Below, piece by piece: positions 1 through 9,146 of a stretch of 64,000 nucleotides of DNA. The first letter of the stretch is position 1. Each line of letters begins with the position of its first letter. This DNA comes from Bosea sp. F3-2. Its GTDB lineage: Bacteria; Pseudomonadota; Alphaproteobacteria; Rhizobiales; Beijerinckiaceae. The stretch lies in the NCBI RefSeq assembly GCF_008253865.1, contig NZ_CP042331.1:2294001-2358000 (forward strand). The letters run 5' to 3'. Both the position numbers and the translations under genes were made by a program. A model generated the notes under the pieces. It did no database searches. It worked only from the letters and a program-made list of their open reading frames with translations, and was not told the DNA's origin.

Positions 1-976
1 AGAGCCAGGCGAGCTCGACCATCACGGTTCTGAGCCGTCGATTGCCAGCTTTTCCGATCCCTTGCTCGCGCTCGATCCCGCCGCTGCTGTACGGAGTCGC
101 AGCAAGACCGGCGTATGAGCCAAGCGCCTTCCCGTTGGCAAAGCGGCGCACAAAGGCCTCGCGGACCAGCACGGTCGCGCTTTGCACACCGATGCCGCGC
201 AGGCTGCAAAGTTGCTGGATCATCTTGCCGCCTTCGTCTGGCGCAACGGCCTCGGCAACGGCATCGCGGTCGCGCTCCAACTCCGCCATTTGCGCGATCA
301 CAAGTTCCAACCTGGTGAGCAATCGTTCGATTTTGGCCAGCGCGTTTGGCGGGAGCGGCTTGCCAAGCCCGGTCCGCAGCTCAGCCAGCCGGCGGCGGCG
401 ATTTTGGAGAAGGGGATTGTAGTCGCCGGCTCCGAGCGTCGCCAGAACAGCACCGATCCGGTTGACAAGGCCAACACGCTCGGAGACCAGCTCGGTCCGT
501 TCCCGGACGCAGCGCCGGGCATCCTCGTCGACTTCATCAGGGATCGGCACCATCGAACAGACGCGGGGTTCGCCGCGGAGCCATGCGAGCAGCGTGCGCA
601 GGAGCAATTCGGCATCGATGCCGTCGGACTTCGCGCGGCGCATACGCCGATCCACGGGCACGCTCGAAGGCTGGATGACATGGACCTCTACGCCCATCGC
701 GATGAGCCATCTTGCCAGCCAGAACCCGGACCACCCGGCTTCATAGGTCGCAATGACCCGGTCGACCGAGTGGCCGGCAGCAGCCGCACGAGCGCGGTAG
801 CCGTCGATCGCGGATTGAAGGGCGAGCTTGTCCGGATCGATGGTGCGCTTCGCCCGCGTCTGCGGAAGACCGGGGATCTGCGCCGCCAGAACCCAACTCT
901 TGCTACTCAGCTCGATCGCGAGCACGAGCGTTCCATCGTAATGAACAGGGCCGAGAGTGTTGGATGACTGCGACAT
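1..976 (-). CDS. IS110-family transposase, C-terminus outside the window
   Basis: The reading frame opens with ATG at 976 (MSQSSNTLGPVHYDG) and stays open to base 1, about 325 codons. The N-terminal half has the DEDD-transposase layout: LAIELSSKSW, then YEAGWSGFW, then RRAKSDGIDAELL. The later segment LRGIGVQSATVLVREAF followed by GSYAGLAATPYSSGG matches the Transposase_20 helix-hairpin region of IS110 proteins. No frameshift is visible in the part present, so the copy may be intact. It lies head-to-tail with a second, different IS110-type gene. Confidence 0.85.
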   Translation of the reverse strand, partial: MSQSSNTLGPVHYDGTLVLAIELSSKSWVLAAQIPGLPQTRAKRTIDPDKLALQSAIDGYRARAAAAGHSVDRVIATYEAGWSGFWLARWLIAMGVEVHVIQPSSVPVDRRMRRAKSDGIDAELLLRTLLAWLRGEPRVCSMVPIPDEVDEDARRCVRERTELVSERVGLVNRIGAVLATLGAGDYNPLLQNRRRRLAELRTGLGKPLPPNALAKIERLLTRLELVIAQMAELERDRDAVAEAVAPDEGGKMIQQLCSLRGIGVQSATVLVREAFVRRFANGKALGSYAGLAATPYSSGGIEREQGIGKAGNRRLRTVMVELAWL

Positions 977-1219
977 GGCCGGGGATCCCTCTCTTTTGGA
1001 TGACGCAGCGTATCCGCCTGCGCCGCAATCATGGGATCTGTTGGTGCGGCGCGCATGGCCGCTGGCCATAATGCCTTCCGCGAGGACGGGTCCCGACCAA
1101 AACCGCGCGCTTGAAGGCGCTGTGGCGCGTGTGGGTTTTCCCGTTCTTCGGTTCGACCGGCTGGCTGCGTTACGTTCGTTTCGCCCTTCCCAAGCTCGTC
1201 GGTGCGGTTCGCCTGATCT
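977..1219 (-). ncRNA. Non-coding end of an IS110 element, possible bridge RNA
   Basis: About 240 bases between two IS110-type transposase genes hold no credible ORF. They contain several G+C-rich self-complementary stretches, for example GGCCGCTGGCC near 1058. IS110-group elements are known to carry a structured guide (bridge) RNA in the non-coding end upstream of the transposase, and this position fits. No element boundary could be defined, because IS110 elements lack clear terminal inverted repeats. The RNA is inferred from position and family only. Confidence 0.22.
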
Positions 1220-2244
1220 CTATGCGGCCCGCGAGACCGGCTCGCGATAGGCCTCACCGGTGGTCATGATCGCCCAGACCATCCGGGCCGTTTTGTTGGC
1301 CAAGGCGACGGTCGCGATCTTTGTCGTTCGCCGGGCCAACAGTTGGACCAGCCATGGCCGCCGCGTTCCGTTCCGCTGCGCGAGCGCACGACAGCCAGAG
1401 CCCCGACAACCAGCAACTGGCGCAGGTAACGGTCGCCCTGTTTGGTGATGCCGCCCAGGCGCTCCTTCCCGCCGCTTGAGTTCTGCCGAGGCACGAGGCC
1501 GATCCATGCCGCCAAGTTTCGGCCTGACCGAAACGCTTTGGGATCCGGTATGGTGGCTACGAGAGCGCTCGCCAGGAGAGGACCGACGCCCGGCACACCC
1601 ATCAGCCTGCGGCCGATCTCGGTCGCGCGGGCGTTCGTTCTGATCCGGCGATCCGTTTCCAAGATCTGATCGTTGATCAGCGCGAGTTGAGCAGCCAGCA
1701 TTCCAAGACACATCTGCGCCTCGGCGGGCACACGCTCGTCTTTGTCGGCGATGAGCCTGATGAGAGCCCCCAGACCTTCCCTCCCGATCGGCGCCGCCAG
1801 CCCAAACTCCGCCATGTGGCCTCGGATCGCGTTCGACAGCTGGACGCGCTGGCGCATGAGCATGAGCCGAACACGATGCAGCACCAGGATGCCCTGCTGA
1901 TCGACGCTCTTCACCTCGACGAAGCGCATGGTCGGGCGGGTCACGGCTTCGCAGATCGCTTCCGCATCGGCCGCATCATTCTTCTGCCGCTTGACATACG
2001 GCTTCACATAGCTCGGCGGCATCAGCCGGACCTGGTGGCCGAGCTTGATCAGCTCGCGCGCCCAATGATGCGCCGTGGCACACGCCTCGATCCCGATCAG
2101 GCAAGCCGGCAGCTTGGCGAAGAACGGAAGGAGTTGCGCTCGCCGAACCTGCCGCCGGACCACGACTGTGCCGCTCCGGTCGACACCGTGAACCTGAAAG
2201 ACCGACTTCGCGATGTCCAACCCGATCGTGATTGCCTGATCCAT
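1220..2244 (-). pseudogene. IS110-family transposase, frameshifted
   Basis: ATG at 2244 follows a GGAGGA ribosome-binding site; an in-frame ATG at 2256 lacks one. The protein starts with the DEDD motif TIGLDIAKSVFQVHG. It carries KNDAADAEAICEA and the Transposase_20 core MGVPGVGPLLASALVATIP and AAWIGLVPRQNSSGGK. Near 1380-1390 the frame is lost: one frame continues as junk to 1264, while the expected tail (RPWLVQLLARR, then ALANKTARMVW, to a stop at 1220) is in the next frame. A single missing base explains it. Unlike IS3 or IS5 elements, this family is not known to need frameshifting, so the copy is probably dead. Confidence 0.85.
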
Positions 2245-2696
2245 GCTCTCCTCCATCTCTGCGAGAGCTTATGCTCCCGCGGGGCTGGAGAGCCGTCCAC
2301 AGCATCACAATCAGACATTGGCCTCGCACCCGAAAACCGGCGTTCAGGCCCGCTGAACTCGCCTGGGCCCCCTGGCCTTTTTCTAGCACCGCCTCGTTCA
2401 GGCAGCGGGTTTGGGGCGGTCAAACCTCGACAAGATAGATCTGTTTGAATTAAGGAACAAACCTCTCCTCCGCGTCGATCTGAGCGCCGCACTTTCTGAT
2501 GCCTTGTCACCAGAATTACGGCGCGAGCAAGTATGCAGGAGAAAATTTGCAATCCATTTCCCGAGACGGAGAAAAATTCTCCACTTGATCGTTCTTTTAA
2601 AAGAACACTTCATTGACGGTTATGGCTGTCGAGGCGCATTGTTTTTAGCAATCGATGGCCGCCGTTGGGCGGGCAGCTGGGCAATCGCGGAACATC
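2245..2696. other. Gap between the IS110 element and an ABC operon
   Basis: No convincing gene is present. The part nearest the transposase (about 2245-2440) is the likely left end of the IS110 element and could hold its guide RNA. The A+T-richer part (about 2430-2640) precedes the ABC transporter operon and is the likely promoter region, but no clear -35/-10 pair could be picked out. Confidence 0.4.
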
Positions 2697-3857
2697 ATGA
2701 TGATCAGTCGTCGCACACTCATCCTGTCCGGGGCCGTGGCCTTCGCTCTGTCCGGCGAGAGCATCGCCTTCGCCGCTGAACCGAATGGCGAGCCGATCTA
2801 TCTCGGCGTGAGCGGTCCGTTGACGGGCCCGAACGCCCAGTACGGCGCACAATGGAAGCAGGGCTTCGACCTCGCGCTCGACCAGATCAACGGCGCCGGC
2901 GGCATCAAGGGCCGGCCGCTGCACTACATCTTCGAGGATACGCAGAGCGACCCGAAGCAGACGGTGGCCGTCGCTCAGAAATTCGTCGCGGACAAGCGCA
3001 TCGTCGCCGAACTCGGGGATTTCGCCAGCCCCGCCTCGATGGCCGCCTCGCCGATCTACCAGCGCGCCGGGCTCGTCCAGTTCGGCTTCACGAACTCGCA
3101 TCCGGACTTCACCAAGCCGGGCGACTTCATCTGGAGCAATTCGGTCAGTCAGGCCGACGAGCAGCCGCTCAACGCCGCTTATGTGGTCAAGCGCCTCGGC
3201 TTCAAGCGCATCGCCGTGCTCCATCTCAATACCGACTGGGGCCGCACCAGCAAGGACCACTTCGTTGCCGCGGCCAAGCAGCTCGGCGCCGAAGTCGTGG
3301 CGGCGGAAGGTTACCTGCCCGAGGAAAAGGACTTCCGCTCGACGCTGGTGCGGATCCGCGACGCCAATCCGGACGGCCTCTTCCTCGTCTCCTACTACGC
3401 CGATGCCGCGCTGATCGTGCGCGCGGCGCGGCAGACCGGGCTGACGGTGCCGGCCGCGGCTTCGAGCTCGATCTACTCGCCTAAGTTCGTCGAGCTCGGC
3501 GGCGATGCCTCGGAAGGCGTTTTCACCGCCGCGCGCTTCTTCCCCGAGGATCCGCGGCCGGAGGCCCAGACCTTTGTGACCGCGTTCAAGGCGAAATACG
3601 GCAAGGAGCCGGACGCCTTCAACGCCTATGCCTATGACACGGTGATCCTGTTCGGACAGGTGCTGCGCGAGGCCCCGGACCTGGAGCGCCGGACGATCCG
3701 CGACACGCTCGCCAAGGTGAAGGACGTGTCGAGCGTGATCTACGGCAAGGCGAGCTTCGACCCGAAGACCCGCCGCGTGCTGGGCGCGCGCAACGCCGAT
3801 CTCGTCGTGAAGAACGGCCGCTTCACGCTCTGGGACGGCCAGAAGGTCACCAACTGA
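2697..3857 (+). CDS. Liv-type ABC transporter substrate-binding protein
   Basis: This is a periplasmic binding protein of the branched-chain amino acid/amide (LivK, Peripla_BP_6) family, about 386 residues. The chosen start is the ATG pair at 2697/2700; an in-frame ATG at 2655 would put 14 unrelated residues before the signal. The N-terminus MMISRRTLILSGAVAFAL looks like a Tat-type signal, with SRRTL before a hydrophobic core. The mature part has the family hallmarks YLGVSGPLTGPNAQYG, a GINAGGI-like INGAGGIKGRPL, and DTQSDPKQTVAVAQK. It is the first gene of an operon with its permease and ATPases. The ligand cannot be read from sequence and need not be an amino acid. Confidence 0.88.
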   Translation: MMISRRTLILSGAVAFALSGESIAFAAEPNGEPIYLGVSGPLTGPNAQYGAQWKQGFDLALDQINGAGGIKGRPLHYIFEDTQSDPKQTVAVAQKFVADKRIVAELGDFASPASMAASPIYQRAGLVQFGFTNSHPDFTKPGDFIWSNSVSQADEQPLNAAYVVKRLGFKRIAVLHLNTDWGRTSKDHFVAAAKQLGAEVVAAEGYLPEEKDFRSTLVRIRDANPDGLFLVSYYADAALIVRAARQTGLTVPAAASSSIYSPKFVELGGDASEGVFTAARFFPEDPRPEAQTFVTAFKAKYGKEPDAFNAYAYDTVILFGQVLREAPDLERRTIRDTLAKVKDVSSVIYGKASFDPKTRRVLGARNADLVVKNGRFTLWDGQKVTN

Positions 3858-3961
3858 ACTGCCTGTCGGCTCGGCCGGCACGGGCATTCGCCGTTTCGGC
3901 CTGGATGCCGGCCCTCAATCCGCCGCGGCCTATGCTGCAGCGGCCATAGATTGACGCAGAC

Positions 3962-5785
3962 ATGACCTCCTGGTTCGACCACGCCATCAACGGGCTGATC
4001 ATCGGCAATATCTACGCGCTTCTGGCCGTGGGTCTCGCCCTGATCTTCGGCGTCAGCCGTTTGATCAACTTCGCCCATGGCTCGGTTTATGTGGTCGGCG
4101 CCTATGTCGGCTGGGTCGCCGTCTCGGTTCTGCACACGCCATTTCCGGTCACGCTCATCCTCGTCGTCGCCTTCACCGCCGGGCTTGGCATCCTGATCGA
4201 GCGCTTCGGCATCCGGCCGCTCGCCGATGCGCCCCGTATCGCGCCGCTGCTGGCGACGATCGGGTTGAGCTTTGTGCTCGACCAGAGCGTGCAGATCCTG
4301 TTCAGCCCCGATCCGCGCTCCGTGCCGATGCAGTTGCCGAACTGGCGCATCGCGATCGGCGGCGGGTCGGTCGGCGTGCTCGACCTCCTGATCGGCGGCA
4401 TCGGCATCACGGCGGCGGCGGCGCTCTTCGCCTTCCTGAAGCTGACGAAATGGGGCTGGGCGGTGCGTGCCACCGCACTCGACCGTGACGCGGCACGGGC
4501 CATGGGCGTCGATGTCGACAACGTCAACCGCATCGTCTTCGCCATCGCCTCGGCGCTCGGCGGCGTCGGCGGCGTGCTGGTCGGCATGTACTACAACGTC
4601 ATCACGCCCACGATGGGCTTCGAGGCGACGCTGAAGGGCATTGTCGCAGAGGTGGTCGGCGGCGTCGGCAATGTGCCGGGTGCCATCGTCGGCTCACTGC
4701 TGCTCGGCGTCATCGAGAGCTATGGCGTCGCGTTGCTGGGCACGAGCTATCGCAACCTCTTCGCCTTCATCCTGCTGATCGTCATCCTAGTGCTGCGGCC
4801 GAACGGGCTCTTCGCCAGCCGCCGCCAGCTTCCGCCCGAGCCGATGACCGGCACCTTCGTCGCGCCGAGCCGGCCGGTGCGGCTGCCGGTGCCGCTGCTT
4901 GCGGCCGCAACCGCCTTCTTCATCGCCCTGCCGGTCCGGATCGACAGCGGCTACCTGATCCAGACCCTGACCAATGCATGGCTCTACGCCCTGCTGGGCC
5001 TGAGCATCACGCTCGTCGCCGGCACCAGCGGCCAGGTCTCGCTGGGACACGCGGCGCTGTTGGCGATCGGCGGCTACACCTCGGCGCTGCTCGCCTCCAA
5101 TCTCGGCTGGCCAGTCTGGCTGACGCTGCTGCTCGGCGGCTTCGCGGCGGCGGGGCTCGGCACGCTGCTGGTGTCGCCGGCCTTCCGGCTGCGCGGCCAC
5201 TACGTCTCGATCGCGACGCTCGGCATCGGCGAGATCGTGGCACTGGTCATCCTGAACTGGGAGAGCGTGACGCGCGGGCCGATCGGCGTCGCCGGCATCC
5301 CGCCGCTCTCGCTCTTCGGCTACGAGCTCTACGACACCAATGCGATCTACTGGTTCGCCTTCGCGCTGATGGCGGCGCTTGCCCTACTGCAGGTCCGGCT
5401 GCTCGGCTCGCATCTCGGCCGCACGCTGCGGGCGGTGCGCGACGACGACGTGGCGGCGCGCTCCTTCGGCATCGGGCTCAATCGCTACAAGGGGCTGGCC
5501 TTCGCCTTCGGCGGCTTCTTCGCCGGGATCAGCGGCGCCTTCACCGCGCATATGTATTCCTTCATCAACCACGAGACCTTCAACACGCAGATCTCGGTGC
5601 TGGCGCTAACCATCGCCATCCTCGGCGGCATGGGCAATGTCGGCGGCGCGATCCTCGGCGCGCTGGCCCTGATCGGCCTGCCCGAGGTGTTCCGCGTCGC
5701 GGCGGAGTATCGCATCCTGCTCTACGGCATCGCGCTTCTGCTGCTCGTCCGCTTCCGGCCGCAAGGTCTGCTCGGAACTGTCTGA
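3962..5785 (+). CDS. Fused LivH-LivM permease of a Liv-type ABC transporter
   Basis: The 607-residue membrane protein is about twice the length of one Liv permease. Residues 1 to about 290 read as LivH (INGLIIGNIYALLAVGLALIFGV, INFAHGS, and RPNGLF at the end of the half). Residues about 300-607 read as LivM (LGLSITLVAGTSGQVSLGHA, RLRGHYVSIATLGIGEIV, LGGMGNVGGAILGA, ending RFRPQGLLG). Both halves keep their inner-membrane helices and EAA-like loops, so this is a true fusion with no internal stop. It would replace the usual heterodimer of separate permeases. It lies 104 bases downstream of the binding protein and 10 bases upstream of the ATPase gene. Confidence 0.92.
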   Translation: MTSWFDHAINGLIIGNIYALLAVGLALIFGVSRLINFAHGSVYVVGAYVGWVAVSVLHTPFPVTLILVVAFTAGLGILIERFGIRPLADAPRIAPLLATIGLSFVLDQSVQILFSPDPRSVPMQLPNWRIAIGGGSVGVLDLLIGGIGITAAAALFAFLKLTKWGWAVRATALDRDAARAMGVDVDNVNRIVFAIASALGGVGGVLVGMYYNVITPTMGFEATLKGIVAEVVGGVGNVPGAIVGSLLLGVIESYGVALLGTSYRNLFAFILLIVILVLRPNGLFASRRQLPPEPMTGTFVAPSRPVRLPVPLLAAATAFFIALPVRIDSGYLIQTLTNAWLYALLGLSITLVAGTSGQVSLGHAALLAIGGYTSALLASNLGWPVWLTLLLGGFAAAGLGTLLVSPAFRLRGHYVSIATLGIGEIVALVILNWESVTRGPIGVAGIPPLSLFGYELYDTNAIYWFAFALMAALALLQVRLLGSHLGRTLRAVRDDDVAARSFGIGLNRYKGLAFAFGGFFAGISGAFTAHMYSFINHETFNTQISVLALTIAILGGMGNVGGAILGALALIGLPEVFRVAAEYRILLYGIALLLLVRFRPQGLLGTV

Positions 5786-5795
5786 GGAGGCGCCG

Positions 5796-6704
5796 GTGAC
5801 CGCTCCCTTCCCGCTTCCGACCAGCCCGGAGACCCGCCCCTTGCTCGAGGCGCGCGGGCTGGTGCGCCGCTTCGGCGGGCTGACCGCCGTCGCCGGCATC
5901 GATCTCTCGATCGCGGCGGGCGAACTCGTCAGCGTCATCGGCCCCAATGGCGCCGGCAAGACCACAGCCTTCAACCTGATCAGCGGCCTCGATCGCCCTG
6001 ACGAAGGCACGATCCGCTTCGATGGGAGGGACATCACCGGCCGGCCGCCCGAGGCCGTCGCGGCGGCCGGGCTTGCGCGCACCTTCCAGCACGGGCGCGT
6101 CTTCGCCAATCTGAGCGTCGCCGACAATGTGCTCGTCGGGGCGCATCGCCGGCTGAAGGCGGTCAAGCCCGCTTGGCCGGTGATCGGCCCGCTGGCGGAG
6201 CTGGCGCTGGCGCTGATCCGCCCGCCGTCCGTCAAGGCGGAGGAAGCGGCGTTGCGCGCCGAGGTGCGCGAAATCCTGGCGATCTTCGGGGAGCGATTGC
6301 TGCCGCGCATCGACCAGCCGGCCTACAGCCTGTCCTATGCCAACCGGCGCCGTGTCGAGATCGCGCGGGCGCTCGCCGCGCGGCCGAAGCTCCTGCTGCT
6401 CGACGAGCCGACCGCCGGCATGAACCAGACCGAGACCGCCGAGATGCTGGAGATCATCGCCGATCTCAAGGCGCGCGGGCAGACCATCCTCCTGATCGAG
6501 CACAAGCTCGACATGGTGATGAAGCTGTCCGATCGTGTCGTCGTGCTCGATGACGGCAGGACCATCGCCGAAGGCGCGCCACTCGCCGTGCGCAACGACC
6601 CGAAGGTGATCGAGGCCTATCTCGGCCATGGCGCCATCGGAACAGCGTCGTCCGCGGCCGACGACAGGGCGGGGCCCTCGCAGCCGCTCCCGCTTTCGGC
6701 ATGA
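5796..6704 (+). CDS. LivG-type ABC transporter ATP-binding protein
   Basis: Translation starts at GTG 5796, preceded by a strong GAGGAGG site overlapping the end of the permease gene. The 302-residue cytoplasmic ATPase has Walker A GPNGAGKTTAF, Walker B LLLLDEPTAGM followed by NQTE, and the H-loop LIEHKLDMVM. The signature region is SYANRRRVEIARAL, as in LivG proteins, where the canonical LSGGQ is relaxed. LivG-type Walker B regions usually read EPAAGLN, so EPTAGMN is a small deviation. It pairs with the LivF-like ATPase that follows. Confidence 0.93.
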   Translation: MTAPFPLPTSPETRPLLEARGLVRRFGGLTAVAGIDLSIAAGELVSVIGPNGAGKTTAFNLISGLDRPDEGTIRFDGRDITGRPPEAVAAAGLARTFQHGRVFANLSVADNVLVGAHRRLKAVKPAWPVIGPLAELALALIRPPSVKAEEAALRAEVREILAIFGERLLPRIDQPAYSLSYANRRRVEIARALAARPKLLLLDEPTAGMNQTETAEMLEIIADLKARGQTILLIEHKLDMVMKLSDRVVVLDDGRTIAEGAPLAVRNDPKVIEAYLGHGAIGTASSAADDRAGPSQPLPLSA

Positions 6705-6714
6705 GGGGTTTGCG

Positions 6715-7449
6715 ATGACCGAGACGATCCCGATCCTCGCCCTGAAGGACGTCGATACCTTCTACGGCCCGGTGCAGGCCCATTTCGGCCTGTCGCTGCA
6801 TGTCGGGCATGGCGAGATCGTCTGCCTGCTCGGCGGCAATGCCAGCGGCAAGTCGACGACGATGAAGATCATCCTCGGGCTGGTGAAGCCTGCAACTGGC
6901 GACGTGCTGGTCGACGGCATCTCGACGCTGAAGCTGAAGACGCCGCAGATCGTGCGTCTCGGCGTCGGCACCGTGCCGGAAGCGCGCCGCCTCTTCGGCG
7001 CGATGAGCGTGCACGAGAACCTGCTGATGGGCGCTTTCGTACGTGACGACAAGGCCGGCATCGCGGCCGATCTGGAGCGCGTGCTGACGCTGTTCCCACG
7101 CGTCGCACAGCGCCTGAACCAGCAGGCCGGCACACTCTCTGGCGGCGAGCAGCAGATGGTGGCGATGGCCCGCGCGCTGATGGGTCGGCCGCGCATCGTC
7201 ATCATGGACGAACCAACGATGGGGCTTTCCCCGCTCTGGGTCGACCGCGTGCTCGAACTGATCCGCGACATCAACGGCCAGGGCGTCGCAATCTTCATGG
7301 TCGAGCAGAATGCGAGCCTCGCCCTGCAGATCGCCCATCGCGGCTACGTCCTGCAGACCGGCCGCATCGTGCTCGAGGGCAAGGCCGCCGACCTCCTGGT
7401 CGACAGCCGGATCAGGGACGCCTATCTCGGCGGTGCGGAGGCGGCATGA
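6715..7449 (+). CDS. LivF-type ABC transporter ATP-binding protein
   Basis: The start is ATG 6715 (MTETIPILALKDVDTFYG), 10 bases after the previous stop; earlier in-frame starts would overlap the LivG gene. The product is 244 residues. Walker A is GGNASGKSTTM, with Gly-Asn-Ala-Ser replacing the more usual GxNGAGK. The signature is LSGGEQQMVAMARALMG, Walker B is IVIMDEPTMGLSP, and the H-loop region is FMVEQNASLAL. It ends in an ATGA overlap with the monooxygenase gene, so coupled translation is likely. Coupling to that gene suggests the transporter feeds the monooxygenase pathway. Confidence 0.93.
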   Translation: MTETIPILALKDVDTFYGPVQAHFGLSLHVGHGEIVCLLGGNASGKSTTMKIILGLVKPATGDVLVDGISTLKLKTPQIVRLGVGTVPEARRLFGAMSVHENLLMGAFVRDDKAGIAADLERVLTLFPRVAQRLNQQAGTLSGGEQQMVAMARALMGRPRIVIMDEPTMGLSPLWVDRVLELIRDINGQGVAIFMVEQNASLALQIAHRGYVLQTGRIVLEGKAADLLVDSRIRDAYLGGAEAA

Positions 7450-8516
7450 GCGCGAAACGCCTGGGTTTCTTCACCCGCCTTCTCGACGATGCGCCTGCCG
7501 GCGAGCGCTACCGGCTCGCAGCCGAGCAGATCCTGCACGCCGAGAAGCACGGTTTCGACAGCGCCTGGGTGGCGCAGCATCATTTCCATCGTGACGAGGG
7601 CGGACTGCCCTCTCCCCTGCCCTTCCTGGCCTATGTCGCGGCCCGGACCAGCCGGATCAGGCTCGGCACCGGCATCATCATCCTGCCAATGGAAGACCCG
7701 GTCCGCACGGCCGAGGACACGGTCGTCGTCGATCTGCTATCGGGCGGGCGGTTGGAGGTCGGGCTCGGCACCGGCGCGACGCCCGAGACCTTCCTCGCCT
7801 TCGGGCTCGACAAGGAAGAACGCACCGAGATCTTCGCGCAGAAACTCGAACGCCTCCTCGCGGCCTGGCGCGGCACGGCGCTCGGCCATGACCGGAACCG
7901 GCTCTTTCCCGAGGCTGGCACGCTGGCCGACAGGGTCTGGCACGCGACCTTCTCCGCCGCAGGCGCCGAACGGATCGGCAAGGCCGGCGCCGGGCTCATG
8001 CTCTCCCGGACGCAGCCGCGCAGCCCCGACAATCCGCAGGCGACGCTGCCCGAGATTCAGCACCCGATCATCGATGCCTATCTGGCGAACCTGCCGAAGG
8101 GCATTGCGCCGCGGATCATGGCTTCGCGCTCGCTCTTCGTCGCCGAGAGCCGGCAGGAGGCGCTGAAACAGGCCGAGCGCGGCCTCAATCGGGTGCTCGA
8201 CCGCTTCATCGCCAGCGGCCACCAGATCGCGGACCGCAGCCTGCTGGGGTTGATCAGGACACTGGATACCCATGTCGGCGCCCCCGAGGATGTGATCGCC
8301 TCGCTCGCCGCCGATACGGTGCTGCCCCGCGTCACCGATATTGTCTTCCAGGTCCATTCCGTCGACCCGCCGCATCCGCTGATCCTGCGTTCGATCGAGC
8401 TGACGGCGCAGGCGGTCGCGCCGGCGCTCGGCTGGCGCCCACACGACCTGCTTGCCCGAGACAGCGAGCCGCAGCGCGAGCCCGTGGCGCCGCTGACGCA
8501 CCCCGCCCATGTATGA
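7446..8516 (+). CDS. Luciferase-like FMN-dependent monooxygenase
   Basis: A 356-residue TIM-barrel flavin oxidoreductase of the bacterial luciferase-like (LLM) superfamily. Visible family features are the N-terminal strand RLGFFTRLLDD, the helix motif EKHGFDSAWVAQHHF, SRIRLGTGIIILPMEDPVRTAED, and LSGGRLEVGLGTG. The arrangement with two CMD/AhpD-type genes downstream matches my recollection of the KPN_01858-type subfamily, known mainly from genomic context. The reaction is unknown; LLM enzymes usually oxygenate using reduced FMN supplied by a partner reductase. No reductase gene is nearby. It overlaps the LivF stop by 4 bases. Confidence 0.85.
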   Translation: MSAKRLGFFTRLLDDAPAGERYRLAAEQILHAEKHGFDSAWVAQHHFHRDEGGLPSPLPFLAYVAARTSRIRLGTGIIILPMEDPVRTAEDTVVVDLLSGGRLEVGLGTGATPETFLAFGLDKEERTEIFAQKLERLLAAWRGTALGHDRNRLFPEAGTLADRVWHATFSAAGAERIGKAGAGLMLSRTQPRSPDNPQATLPEIQHPIIDAYLANLPKGIAPRIMASRSLFVAESRQEALKQAERGLNRVLDRFIASGHQIADRSLLGLIRTLDTHVGAPEDVIASLAADTVLPRVTDIVFQVHSVDPPHPLILRSIELTAQAVAPALGWRPHDLLARDSEPQREPVAPLTHPAHV

Positions 8517-8526
8517 GGAGCCTTCG

Positions 8527-9123
8527 ATGAGTACCCAGCAATCGACCGATGTTCTCGATCGCCTAGCCGGCATCGCGGCCGGCTCGTCTCTCGACGCGCT
8601 GCGGCACGAGCGACCCGAGACCCGCCGCAACGTGCAAGCGAGCTACGAGGCGCTGTTCGACGCCAAGGACGAGACGGGTGTTTCGCCGGCCGAACGTTTC
8701 GCCGTCGCGAGCTTCGTCGCGCTGCTCCACGGCGACGGGACGAGCGCGCAGCATTATCTGCAGCATCTCGAACAGGCTGAAGGAGACCGGCTCTCCACAC
8801 TGGTGCGCGAGCAGGCCAAGCGCGCGGCAGCGCGGGGGCCTTACGGCACCTACCCGCCTGGTCCTCTCTCCCGGGAGGACACCGACGGACCGGTTCTCGC
8901 CATCGGGATTGCCGATCGCGCCAAGCTCGGCGAGCGTCTGACTACGGCTCTTGAGCACGCGCACCGGCTGGTCTTCCATCCGCGCGACGCCAAGGCCCCG
9001 GACTTCGCCGCCTTGCAGGCTGCCGGCTGGAGCACGGCTGCCATCGTGACGCTCTCGCAGATCGTCGCCTTCCTCTCCTTCCAGATCCGCGCCGCGCATG
9101 GCCTGCGCGTCCTCGGCGCCTGA
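8527..9123 (+). CDS. CMD-domain protein of a luciferase-linked operon
   Basis: ATG 8527 is preceded by GAGGAG; an ATG at 8509 overlaps the upstream gene and lacks a site. The product is 198 residues and mostly helical, with the loose pattern of carboxymuconolactone-decarboxylase-like proteins: PAERFAVASFVALLHGD near residues 55-75, and FAALQAAGWSTAAIVTLSQIVAFLSFQIR near the C-terminus. It lacks the redox CxxC pair found in the next gene. The two proteins resemble halves of a duplicated family (Avi_7170/Avi_7169 types, from memory). A role beside the flavin monooxygenase is inferred from co-occurrence only. Confidence 0.75.
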   Translation: MSTQQSTDVLDRLAGIAAGSSLDALRHERPETRRNVQASYEALFDAKDETGVSPAERFAVASFVALLHGDGTSAQHYLQHLEQAEGDRLSTLVREQAKRAAARGPYGTYPPGPLSREDTDGPVLAIGIADRAKLGERLTTALEHAHRLVFHPRDAKAPDFAALQAAGWSTAAIVTLSQIVAFLSFQIRAAHGLRVLGA

Positions 9124-9146
9124 GCCCATATCCGACGGAGACATCG

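Noticed and set aside
182..967. 261-codon plus-strand ORF
   Set aside because: It is antisense to the IS110 transposase, whose minus-strand frame has clear family motifs.
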